Positions 43,596-52,527 of a stretch of 64,000 bases of DNA are shown piece by piece. The DNA is from JAPOXR01 sp965221815 (GTDB lineage: Bacteria > Pseudomonadota > Alphaproteobacteria > Rhodobacterales > Rhodobacteraceae). Below the pieces are notes generated by a model. It ran no database searches and was not told the DNA's origin. It worked only from the letters and a program-made list of their open reading frames with translations. The position numbers were made by a program, and so were the translations under genes. Location of the stretch: assembly GCA_965221815.1 (NCBI GenBank), contig OZ244915.1:1674001-1738000 (forward strand). The letters run 5' to 3'. Each line of letters opens with the position of its first letter. Position 1 is the stretch's first letter.

Positions 43596-44060
43596 TCAGT
43601 CGGCGGGGGTATTTTTTTCTGTGGCGTATTGGGCCGGCCGTCCGGGTTTGCGCTGGAGTTGGCGTGTTTCCTTGCGGCGGGGGCTCTCAGCATTCATCTC
43701 GAGGATCACGGCTTTGTGGCACAGGCGACCTGTTGCGGCAACGGCGGTGGTGTCATCGGGGAACACTCTGTCCCCTGCACTGAAGGGTGGGTTGGCGGTG
43801 ATCATCAGTGAGCGTTGCTCAACGCGGATCGCGATCCGTTCGAACAGGACAGGGGTTTCCGCGTCATCCCGGCTCAGATCGGTGAAGTCATCGAGAATCA
43901 GCAGGGGGAACGTGTCCCGTGATCTGAGCCGGCGTTCCCGTTTGCGTCGTGCGGTTGGCCGTGTCGGGACGCGATCGGGGGTGCGGCCAGGTGGCTCTTG
44001 CCCACACCGGGCGGGCCAATGGCGATGCCGCGCGCTCCCGGGTGGATCCGATCACCCGTC
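43596..44060 (-). pseudogene. IS21-type IstB helper ATPase remnant
   Basis: Minus-strand frames give GIAIGPPGVGKSHLA (Walker A), LILDDFTDLSRDDAETPVLF and AIRVEQRSLMITANPPFS, then AVILEMNAESPRRKE, matching IstB in order. Frameshifts occur near 43810 and 43950. No istA is present. Confidence 0.75.
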
Positions 44061-44252
44061 GCCGTGCGGAAACCCGCCTTGGCCGCGGCTGTTTCAACTG
44101 TGTCTGTTTTTGATCATTCAGTCAGAGCCGCGTGTGTGCATCTGTCATCTGGCACCCGGGCCTGCGGCTCTCCCCATGGGAATGAAGGATGGCAGTCTTG
44201 CGCCCGAACGGTCGCAGACGTCAAACGGGGCGTCTTGCCGACAGAATTTTTT

Positions 44253-44345
44253 GCCCCTCTCCCCGCGGGGAGAGGGGCAGCATCCGCCGTTCCCCAGGAT
44301 TCTCACCCTGTTTGTCGCAAATTCTCAGCTTGATTGACGCGCCAC
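44253..44345 (-). repeat. Dispersed repeat copy with 26-bp perfect palindrome
   Basis: Reverse-complement copy of 32955-33050. The palindrome at 44253-44278 (arms GCCCCTCTCCCCG) is perfect. The end is the GATTGACGCGCCA motif also seen at 8411 and 13894. Confidence 0.8.
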
Positions 44346-44347
44346 AG

Positions 44348-44525
44348 GGCACTGCTGTTCGGCCTGAAATACACGGCGGCTTCCATCATTGATGAGCACC
44401 CCGTCTGGTTTCTGGCTCTGTCGGTTGCGGTGCTGATCGTTGCGACCCGCAGCCTCGAGCGTGGCATTGATTGCTGGCTTCTTCTGGCCCCTGCGGCTGC
44501 GATAGCGGAGATGATACTGTCATAA
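44348..44525 (+). pseudogene. Membrane-protein fragment
   Basis: The frame enters from the repeat without a native start: LLFGLKYTAASIIDEHPVWF, LALSVAVLIVATRSLERGID, then CWLLLAPAAAIAEMILS and stop. Two hydrophobic helices. It is a C-terminal piece of an unrecognised small membrane protein. Confidence 0.3.
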
Positions 44526-44710
44526 CCCATCTTTAACGTTGTGTGTATTTGCGCCAATCCATGAAAGGCCACATTTTCGTCGTGGCACGACAAGTGGGCC
44601 CGACGGCGGGACAGCCGCGGCACGCTGAGGGATGATGTCAGGTCACTCGACCACGGCGATGCGTCTGACCGGGCTTACGGAGGTTCAGAATGGCGATTAA
44701 CGGACTTGAA

Positions 44711-46080
44711 GGGGATGTCCCGCTCTCTGTTGAAACTCGTCTGAGCGGTGTTGCTGATCATGGTGATGATGCGGCGTTTTGGAGCGTGTCAAGGTTTCTC
44801 CTCTGACGCTGTTTGATGAGGGCCTCCCTGAGCAGGGGGAGTTGCTGATAGGCTTTCACGCGCCGGAAGCTTTTCTGGGCTTCAAGCCTCCCCGTTGCTG
44901 TCCAGCGCAGGGCCATGTGCGCATCCCGCCAGCGTTTCACGTTGCGGCAGGTTCGGCGCACGACACTGTGCATGGATTCGATGATGTTGGTGCTGGCCAG
45001 CGACCGACGGAGTTCCGGCGGCAGGCCCAGTCGGACAAGGGTCAGAATCTCATCAAGACCCTCGAGGATCGAGCGGGACACATCCGGTGCTTTGTCTTCA
45101 AACCGTCGCGCGCGGGCCCGCAACCTCCGTTCCGCCTTGTCGGCATCTTCCGTTTCCCAGGCTTGTCGGAGAGCCGCGCGGACGGAGGGGTGAGATTGGG
45201 CAGGCCGCCGGTCGATGATGTTGCGGGCCTTGTGAACCTGACAGCGCGGGATGGCCACATCCGCCCCAAAGGTGCGGCGGAGAGTGGTGCTGAGGGCTTT
45301 GGCCCCATCGACGATGAAGAGGCAGTTTCCCTTCGGATCCCGGCCGCGGGCGATGAGGTCGTCGAGGAGCGCCGGCACAGTGGCGGCATTCTCGGTCGCC
45401 CTTCAAGGACCCCCAAGGGGTGTTTGTGCCCGTCGATATCGATCCCCACAGCCCCGATGATCAGCAGACCTTCGGTGAGGTGCAGCCCATCGATCTGGAT
45501 CGCCACCCGGTCCAACCCCGAGAGGTCGGCTCCCATCCACGCCGCGAACTTGGCCCGGGTGAGGGCCGTGAAGCGCCGGGAGATGGCCGATTTGGAAAGG
45601 CCACTGCCCGTACCCTGGGGGACACCACTCTGGGGCTGGCGAACAGCCTCGGCGAACCTGCGGCGAGCTCATCCCAACGCGGGAGGACCCTCTCTTCATT
45701 TGTTGCCTTGTTGCGCACCCGGGGACGCTGGACCGCAACCTTGCCGCCATGGAAGCCGATTGGGGCCGGGGTGGACCCCCAGCGATAACCGGGCTTCTCC
45801 GCATTGTGGCCATCGTGTTCGCCAGCCAGCTCAGTCACATCCTCATCCATCATCGGGGTGAGGCTGTCGACCCCCGCCATCAAGCAGAAGTGTTCGAAAC
45901 GCGCGGTGAGCCGGGCATAGGCAACCTCAGTGAGGGGTGTGGCCGACGTCGGGGGAAATGTGGTAGGTGATGCCAGGGTGTTGGTTCCTTTCAAATGACA
46001 GATGGTCCCGAGCCCCTCAAGCTCAAAGGGAAGCAACACCACCCTGGTTTGAAAGTTTCAACAGAGAGCGGGACAATCCC
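44711..46080 (-). mobile_element. IS256 family element with defective transposase
   Basis: About 1370 bp between inverted ends GGGGATGTCCCGCTCTCTGT (44711) and GGGATTGTCCCGCTCTCTGT (complement ending at 46080), both continuing TGAAACT. No clear target duplication is visible (TTGAAG flanks both sides at best). It lies between the istB relic and a phage gene fragment, inside the interval bounded by the two leaders. Confidence 0.85.
44758..45990 (-). pseudogene. IS256-type transposase, two frameshifts
   Basis: The three frames together make one protein: an N-terminal part (EVAYARLTARFEHFCLMAGVD, DGHNAEKPGYRWGSTP), a middle part (MGADLSGLDRVAIQIDGLHL with the first catalytic Asp), and a C-terminal part (LFIVDGAKALSTTLRRTFG, NIIESMHSVVRRTCRNVKRW with the catalytic Glu). 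Shifts lie near 45650 and 45400. It is inactive as it stands, although the ends could still be mobilised in trans. Confidence 0.82.
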
Positions 46081-46081
46081 G

Positions 46082-46279
46082 AGAATTGAAGCCATTCCTC
46101 TGGTTGAGGCGATAACGCAGCTTGAAATTCCGGCCGACATCGTTGACCACGATGCCGCAGTTGCACATGTGATCGCAGCGGCCGTGAGCTGGATCGAAGG
46201 CAAGACCGGCCGCCCCCTCATGCGCCGTCGCGCGCGGATGGAAGGATCCGGTCACGCTGGACAGCGTCCGGGACATTGA
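46082..46279 (+). pseudogene. Phage head-tail connector fragment
   Basis: The frame emerges from the IS256 end: AIPLVEAITQLEIPADIVDH, then AVAHVIAAAVSWIEGKTGRP resembles gp6/head-tail connector proteins (DDA.....I.AA..W.E..TGR.L). It is truncated on both sides, pointing to a lost prophage or gene-transfer-agent-like cluster. Confidence 0.5.
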
Positions 46280-46589
46280 TCCGGTTCCGGCGGCGGATCG
46301 GTGATCACCTTTGAACGGCGCGTGAGCTGGCGTGGGGCACGTGCACTCACCCCCGCGGAGTGGATGGCGGCCACTGTCCGGTCAACCGCGAACGGGTTTC
46401 TCTTGCTCGCAATTCCAGGCACGGAACCGGGCATGCAACCCATTGTGCCGGATGGAAACCCGCACAACCCGATCGGCGGTCGGCAATCGTCGGATGCCAA
46501 GAATGATGGCCATCACGCCGAAAAGCCATGGACGTCCAGTGCCCCGCAAGACGCGGCGGATCCGGGTCCGGGCAATCGGACACGGACGA
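46280..46589. other. Stretch without recognised gene
   Basis: Possible continuation of phage debris (WRGARALTPAEWMAATVRST on the plus strand near 46340) but no family could be named. It ends at the stop of cassette B. Confidence 0.3.
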
Positions 46590-47364
46590 TCAGCTACTGG
46601 TGCAACCCTGCGCTGTGCGCCAGGAGGCAGGCATGATCCACTTGTAGATCGCGTCACCGGTCAGGCGGGAGTCGATCGCTTGACCGTTCGGCTCCAAGGT
46701 GCCCGTCCGTTTCCAGACGTCGTTTCTGTTCCGCGCCCCGCACAGGCACGCAATGATCGCGCTCCGATCGCCACCAAAGGCATAGCACCCACCCGCCCAA
46801 TCGGAGTGGCCAATGTCACCATAGTGACCGAGGGTCCGGTTGAAGTTGGTTTCATTGAAGTCGGTCCGGAAGCAATCAAACGCGATATCGTAAACCTTGC
46901 TGTTGACGGTTACATAGAGTTTTATCCAGTGGCGTTTGCCCGGGTTCAGGTCAGTGAGTGGCACCATTGCCCCTGAAAATAAATTGCCATTAGTGACGTT
47001 TTCGAGCGAATCCACCCCACCGCTCCCTTCTTCCTGACTGTACTGATAAGAGACCGACAAGGACGTGGCCTCCGCCGGCGCTCCTGACTGACTTGTTAAA
47101 TTCGTCCAATTTGATCCCGATATGACAACATTAGCCGCTGTTGTTGTCAGATTCTCTATCTGAAACCATGGAATGCCGGTAGTTCGGGTTATCCCGGACG
47201 GACAGGAGGCCTGCACATGTGCCTTGCCGTCAAACGCGGTCACCCAATCGACCTGCGCCATCGCGGGCGGTGTCACTGTGAGGGCCACCAGTGCGGCGGC
47301 GAGTAGGGTTAGTCTAGCGAATAAGCGAGGGGGGGGGGGGGGGGGGGGGTAAAGTATATCGCAT
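46590..47364 (-). CDS. Cassette B: secreted Cys-rich protein, phase-variable (OFF by tract length)
   Basis: It shares leader, ATG and first five codons with cassette A, then has 21 C (47329-47349 on the plus strand as G). At 21 the ATG frame ends after SLIR. At 20 or 23 it would read PPPPPPRLFARLTLLAAALV with ALTVTPPAMA|QVDW as signal peptide. The body is different from A, but the C-terminal block GGCYAFGGDRSAIIACLCGARNR is alignable with GCFRVARTRQDIRDCMCNGTR, so both belong to one family. It ends in QGCTSS. Function unknown. Confidence 0.7.
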
Positions 47365-48316
47365 GATGGAATCCTCCAGTTGTATTGCTGATGGAGCCTC
47401 ATCATAGCGAATGTCAGGCTCCAAGACAAGACCCTATCCCTGCTCACACCCTATGAGACGCGGGCTCCTCATCGGTTGGCCGTGATTCGTAGTGATTCGC
47501 GATCTTCGTTTGGCGTCTGATCATCACGTGCGTCATGGGGTCTCCATTCGTTGTCCAGGTCGAGATGTGTGTCGATCCGGGGGTTGCGTTCGGTGATCGT
47601 GGTGGCGGTGTCCTGCACAGTGTCGTATACGTGTCTCCCTGTGGTTGGCATCCTACAGGCAGCCCCGTTCATTTTCGCCCCCTTGGGTGGCCGCACGGCT
47701 CGTGTGATGCCTGTGGCCGGGCCCGCGGCGCGGCTGGCGGTGGCGTTGGTGGCGGCCCTGGCGGATCCCCATTGTGAATGACGGTCAAGAGCGGTGACAT
47801 GTTTGACAGTCCGGCCGGGGCCGTCGAGATCTGATGTCCGTCCCGGTGCCCGATGGCCGCGATCTGGCCGCGGCCCCCGGCGGGACAGTCTTGGCGCCGG
47901 CCTGTGATCCGCGGTCGGATCGCCGCGCGGGGTGGTCCTTGGCGGCACCGGTGGGGTCGGCGCGACAGCCGCGCAGGGGATTGTTCCCAGCGAGACCGGG
48001 TGGCACGGGGCCCATGGACTGCACGGGCCGCGTCTGTTGGTGTCAGGCCATCACGCATGGCCTGCCACCAGCGAGAGACGATCTCCTGGCGAATCCGGAC
48101 AGCGGCATCGCCAGATGATCAAAGACATCACCCCTCCTGGCGTTTCTGATTACAGGACCCGGCCAGCCACAAACGTGCAGTGGGGGGTCTCCGTCTCTGT
48201 CACATGGAGACTGACACACCGATGGAGGACCCCGCCGGATCCGGCCAGACATTTTCGGCGGTCCCGGAACGGGACCGCCGCCGTTCAGAATCTCACATGT
48301 GTTTGATCAGGTACAG
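47350..48316 (-). repeat. 967-bp cassette leader repeat, right copy (inverted)
   Basis: Reverse complement of 41419-42385. The two copies face each other, and recombination between them would invert the 5-kb interior and swap which body follows which leader. The promoter of cassette B maps to 47401-47429 (-10 at 47401-47406, -35 at 47424-47429). Confidence 0.9.
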
Positions 48317-48321
48317 GACCG

Positions 48322-48345
48322 ATTTTTCAAACTGACCCACTACCC
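48322..48345 (-). repeat. Boundary motif copy 4 (inverted)
   Basis: The complement reads GGGTAGTGGGTCAGTTTGAA. It lies directly outside the right leader copy, mirroring copy 2. It is followed by AATCGATCACAA, which also occurs beside the structured repeat at 49958. Confidence 0.65.
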
Positions 48346-48414
48346 AATCGATCACAAACTTGAAGTGACCCGCCATTTCCAATATCCTTTATGATGATGG
48401 AGAGACAGGATCCG

Positions 48415-49803
48415 ATGGCAAATTTCAAACGCTCCCAACTCCAGCACTTTGTGGATGATGGTGAGAAGGACCATCCCCCAGTCTTTACCGGTCGACAGGA
48501 TATTCTGAACCATGTTCTCACCAAGGCCGCCCGCACATCCGCCCGAAAAAGCGGTATTCCCGGCAACACCACTGTTATCACGGGCGCGCCCGGCGCGGGA
48601 AAGAGCTCGGCTCTCGGTGAGCTCACCCGATTCAATACGAATCTTTCCGAAGAGGGGCCAAAGACCCTGCATATCTCCAGTGTAGAACTTGAGGAGAATT
48701 TTTCCGACGTCTTAATGGCAATCGGGGCCCTTGGACAGACGAAAAAAAGCCAGTTGAAAGCGCTTGCGTTGAAGGGTGCGCGCCGGTTGGGGGGACTCGC
48801 CCTCCTAGACTTCGCGGGTTTGATCAATATCAATATTCAAGATGTTAAAACCCTGTTTCAGAAGAGCGAGGTTCGAAACATTGGATCGCTTCATAAGGCG
48901 TTTCCAGCATCAAATTGGGACAGCGCGGTCATTGTCGCGATCGATGAAGCACAAAATCTCCCTTTGGGACGCGGTACACCCCAATCGAATTTTCTGCGGG
49001 CGCTACACGAAGCCGTGACAAAACTTCCCCTCACACTGGTGCTGGCCGGACTGAGTGATACCCAACCGGTGATCCGGTCCATGGGGCTAACGCGCAGTCT
49101 ACAACCTCATACGCTCGGATGCTTTACGCCGAATGAACAGGCCGAACTCACCGACCGATGGAGCGCACATTTCGGCATCACGATCGGCGGCCAACGCGCA
49201 CGGATTGACCAACTAATGATGCCCACCGACGGCTGGCCGCGTCATGTCCACTGTGCGCAGCAGGCCCTGGCGGAGGCCCTCCTTGTCAAGGGAGTCGATG
49301 GCTATGCCGATAAGATAGAGGATTGGACCGCGGTTCAGCGCCGTTCCGACACACTCCGACACGGCTACTACAGTGAACAATACAGCGCGGTGATGAAAAA
49401 TTCCTCTCAATTAACGGCACACGTGCTTTATGAAGCCGCGCGGGCGCAACGCACGGGAGTCGGTTTACCCGTTAGTCAAGTCGTGGATGTCGTCGAAACC
49501 TACAACGGCGCTAAACCGGGCAGCGCATGGCGTGTGCCGAATGAGGAGTCTTCACACTCCTACGTGGCCCATCTTATTCATTGCGGGGCACTGGAGGAGA
49601 ACCCAGAGACCGGGGCGCTGACCTGTCCGATCCCGAGCTTTCAAAACTATATCCTGCGGTGCGGAGGTCTTGATCCGGCCACGCTTGAACAGACATCGAT
49701 TGAGGAAAAGTCTTCGTTCAAGAAAGAGGATGACGACTCATACACCCCACCCAAACCCAAACCGCCCGGTACCGACGACGACGATCCCACTAAAATCCCT
49801 TAA
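48415..49803 (+). CDS. AAA-type ATP-binding protein of the accessory region
   Basis: About 462 residues. FTGRQDILNHVLTKA leads into Walker A GAPGAGKSSALGEL (near residue 60). Walker B is VIVAIDEAQNLPLG (near residue 180) and a sensor-like LTLVLAGLSDTQP follows. The C-terminus has an acidic, proline-rich tail (KKEDDDSYTPPKPKPPGTDD). It resembles TniB/ExeA-like AAA ATPases used with transposition or signalling, but no family is certain. ATG 48415 has AGGA 5 bp before. GC and style fit the island, and a terminator follows. Its role beside the cassettes is unknown. Confidence 0.6.
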   Translation: MANFKRSQLQHFVDDGEKDHPPVFTGRQDILNHVLTKAARTSARKSGIPGNTTVITGAPGAGKSSALGELTRFNTNLSEEGPKTLHISSVELEENFSDVLMAIGALGQTKKSQLKALALKGARRLGGLALLDFAGLININIQDVKTLFQKSEVRNIGSLHKAFPASNWDSAVIVAIDEAQNLPLGRGTPQSNFLRALHEAVTKLPLTLVLAGLSDTQPVIRSMGLTRSLQPHTLGCFTPNEQAELTDRWSAHFGITIGGQRARIDQLMMPTDGWPRHVHCAQQALAEALLVKGVDGYADKIEDWTAVQRRSDTLRHGYYSEQYSAVMKNSSQLTAHVLYEAARAQRTGVGLPVSQVVDVVETYNGAKPGSAWRVPNEESSHSYVAHLIHCGALEENPETGALTCPIPSFQNYILRCGGLDPATLEQTSIEEKSSFKKEDDDSYTPPKPKPPGTDDDDPTKIP

Positions 49804-49873
49804 CCCAAGGTTAACGTGATCGAGCCTGATCTGTTAAAGATTCGGGAAAACCAGAACCGATCTTCAGTCTTGT

Positions 49874-49963
49874 TTTTGAGGTTCACCGAAACGTCTCTTT
49901 TGTTTCCCGAAAAGAGGTTTGGACGTTCCAAATCCGATTGTAACATGGGGTATTACAATCGAT
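49874..49963 (-). repeat. 90-bp structured repeat, copy 2 (inverted)
   Basis: Reverse complement of 43269-43358 with the same two palindromes. It lies between the stop of the AAA ATPase gene and its terminator. Confidence 0.75.
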
Positions 49964-49978
49964 CACAAGCCCCTAAGA

Positions 49979-50012
49979 AGCGCCCGTATAGGCGCTCTTC
50001 CCGTTCTTTTTT
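49979..50012 (+). terminator. Rho-independent terminator after the AAA ATPase gene
   Basis: Stem AGCGCC/GGCGCT (49979-49984, 49991-49996) followed within 11 bases by six T. Fits the plus-strand ATPase gene. Confidence 0.7.
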
Positions 50013-50242
50013 AAAAACCCGCCCAAAAACAGGGGATTATATACCTGACTACCCATCGTACTATACGTAGTGGCTACGAGTGATTGATAATAGAATATGT
50101 AGTGGTTCGGCGAGTTAAAGTATATAATCCTGAAATAAATGGTTGATACGCCCGGCGGTCTCCTGTAGAGGGGCCGTGATCCTCTGCCTCTACCGAATGA
50201 CGGGAGTTGGTGATGGCAACGCCACAACAAGAGGATTTTCTG

Positions 50243-50805
50243 ATGCTGACTTTAGGACATGAAATAAGACGTGCGGGATGCGGTCTGTTGGCCGCCCTGC
50301 TGCTAGCCTTGGCTGCCCTTCCCGCGCCGGACATCGCCCGGGCTGCGGAGGGGGGCGACACGGTGGCCGATGCGACGACGCCCCGCCCGACGATTGCGCT
50401 GGAGAAATGCACCGACCGCGCTACGCCATCGCCTGCCAGACTCCCTTCTGTCTGCGGGTGCTCACGACGGGATGGGACACGCTCCCGTCCGATCTGACGG
50501 AGATCCCTGAAGTGTTCGTGCAGTTCAGCCGGGATATTCGGGACCGGAATGGTCAACGTCTGCCCGCCAACCGCACCGCGGTGACGTTGGATCCGGGCCG
50601 GGACCACGATCAGACACTCTGGTTCCAGACCGATGACGGGCCCCTCTTTCTGGAGTTCGTGGACTTCACGGCATCCCTGACCACAACCGCAGCGGACGCG
50701 GCCCCGTTCGACCGGGTGCCCGCGCAGAGCCGGGTCGTCTATCGGATGGCGGGGGCGGACTGCCGACGCCCCGGGGCGGGCTGGTGGTTCGGCGGCGGCT
50801 GGTAG
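50243..50805 (+). pseudogene. Secreted protein gene with frameshift
   Basis: ATG 50243 (AGAGGA 7 bp upstream) starts a fine Sec signal (LLAALLLALAALPAPDIARA|AEGG) and continues to TIALEKCTDR. Then the sense frame changes to YAIACQTPFCLRVLTTGWDT and runs to GWWFGGGW. A one-base loss (or two-base gain) at about 50425 explains it. A six-G run at 50350 could also switch frames if it gained one G. Cys-containing and secreted, so it may be related to the cassette proteins, although the CxC block is absent. Confidence 0.55.
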
Positions 50806-51396
50806 CCATCAACGCTCCTCCTTCGCCGCCTGGCGACCCTCTTTACCGGACCTGCCGCGGCACAGACCCCGACGGCCATTCCGGATGTCACGGCCGCGGC
50901 GTGGCCCCACCCGATCGGGGACTATCTCCTGCTGCGCGTCATCATCACGAACTCAACTAAGGCCCGCCACCACGCTGCGGACCGGGATAACTCGCATTCC
51001 TTGCTGGGAGCAGGAGGAGGCGTCCTGCACTACAGGGCCTGCCCCTCTCTCAAGACCGCTGAGGGTGCCGAGAGCGTCAGGAGCACGGCGGGGTTCGACA
51101 CACACAAGGCCATCCTGACAGACAATCCCCATTGCGTGGGCACGGTGATTGATGCGTTGTGTGATCTCCGGCGAAAGACCACAGGACACAGTGAGATCAT
51201 CACCGCCATCGGCACTGTCCGCAGCCACCGCCAACGGATGCGTTATCGGGAGACCCGCGATGCCGGCTCTCCCATCGGCAGCGACCCCACCAAGGAGGCG
51301 GAGAACACAATGATCGTCAACACCCGGCTCACATCGGGGCGCTTTGACAACCTCTGGGCCAACGACAATCGCACGCCTCTTGCCAGGGTCACCTGA
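50806..51396 (+). pseudogene. Secreted-protein-like frame lacking a start codon
   Basis: Directly after the preceding stop, the frame reads TLLLRRLATLFTGPAAA|QTP, like the end of a signal peptide, then a body of about 170 residues (AAWPHPIGDYLLLRVIITNS, three Cys) to LARVT. There is no ATG, GTG or TTG in the first 30 codons, so it is presumed broken or a silent cassette. No family recognised. Confidence 0.35.
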
Positions 51397-51512
51397 TGAT
51401 TCTCCAGATGAAACCAATCAGGAATCAACCACGGTCCAAACCCAGCCATATCGGAATCACTCCCTACCTGAACCTGGGTGCTGGCAGTTCAGACGATTCT
51501 CTACCCACGTCT

Positions 51513-52049
51513 TCACACCGAGCAGTCAAATCCTGAAATTGACGATCCGTCATTGGTTTGAGAATTTTTGTCTTCTGAATGGGTCACCTGTCTGCACGAC
51601 TGCGCGATGTGGGAAAGGCGCCGGTAGTCAACATTCCACAACTGCAAATCATGCGTTTCAATTTTGGCGCGCCTGGGATTCATCCGCACAATTCTGCCCG
51701 TGTATACCGTTCCCTTGACGATAAAACTCACCGCGTCGCCTGTTTGGTATTGCGTGCGGGACCGTGCCGCTTCCCGAACTGCTCTGGCACTCTCAGGCGC
51801 ACAGGCTTTCGGCACCGCATTCAACCGGACGGCAATCTGCTTCCATAACGGACCATGACCCGCTGCGGGGCCGGCCATGACATGTGCAATCTCATGCAAT
51901 ATTGTATCGGTGACTTCCGCTCTCCGGCCAAAGATGGCGTGCCGCAATGAAACCCCGATCAATCTGTTCTTGTAATCGCAGACGCCGAGGCGTCTGCGTG
52001 TGCTGACAAAGCGAAACCTCCACCCCGACAATCCATATTGATTCATCAA
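51513..52049 (-). CDS. SprT-like zinc metalloprotease-domain protein
   Basis: A 178-residue protein. The SprT-like domain covers about residues 1-90 with the zinc motif in DTILHEIAHVMAGPAAGHGP and FVSTRRRLGVCDYKNRLIGVS before it. After that a small beta domain (GDAVSFIVKGTVYTGRIVRM, NVDYRRL) is shared with the product of the upstream overlapping gene. It overlaps that gene by 4 bp (ATGA). Possibly a DNA-protein crosslink or stress factor by analogy to SprT/Spartan. Confidence 0.8.
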   Translation of the reverse strand: MMNQYGLSGWRFRFVSTRRRLGVCDYKNRLIGVSLRHAIFGRRAEVTDTILHEIAHVMAGPAAGHGPLWKQIAVRLNAVPKACAPESARAVREAARSRTQYQTGDAVSFIVKGTVYTGRIVRMNPRRAKIETHDLQLWNVDYRRLSHIAQSCRQVTHSEDKNSQTNDGSSISGFDCSV

Positions 52050-52375
52050 TTCATCAATTCATATGCGCGCTGTGTCACTGCCCACAAGGAGGATACCCGC
52101 CAATGACGGCTGGTTTCAATAGATTCATCGAGGTGATTGAGTGACACATAATTGACCCGCCATGTCCCTGCACCGTCGCCGAGAATACACGCCGTTCTGG
52201 GGTTAAGCTTATCCACGATCCCCGTGCGACACCGTTTCCCATGATGAAACACAACTCGATCACCGATATCAAAGAAGATCTGTAAATCCTTGATTTCCAA
52301 TACATCCAGACGGGTCATTTCCGGATTTCCGAAAAGCGTCTGTGCCAACCGGTTCTGCCCTTGGGATTCCATCAT
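52046..52375 (-). CDS. Small protein homologous to the SprT C-terminal domain
   Basis: About 109 residues. GDRVVFHHGKRCRTGIVDKL-NPRTA and TWRVNYVSLNHL line up with the C-terminal domain of the downstream SprT-like protein (G-D-x-V-x-F...G-x3-TG-x-I-V...NPR-x-A...W-x-V-x-Y-x2-L). The coupled genes thus carry one domain twice, once alone. ATG 52375 is the likely start. Function unknown. Confidence 0.65.
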   Translation of the reverse strand: MMESQGQNRLAQTLFGNPEMTRLDVLEIKDLQIFFDIGDRVVFHHGKRCRTGIVDKLNPRTACILGDGAGTWRVNYVSLNHLDESIETSRHWRVSSLWAVTQRAYELMN

Positions 52376-52527
52376 GGGACCACTCTGGTTGCACGGGTTG
52401 ATGAGCATTGGATGTGTTTATCCGTGCGCCGCCGTAGCCTCATCGCAGATGTCGGTGGCGCTGCAACTTGTCGGGCGAAAGACCATCGTGAAAACCATGT
52501 TCATATCACCCATGACCGGGCGTAGTC

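Noticed and set aside
44247..44278. Strong palindrome with a T-run as a terminator
   Set aside because: The six T precede the hairpin on the plus strand and appear as A after it on the minus strand, so neither strand has the stem-then-T order.
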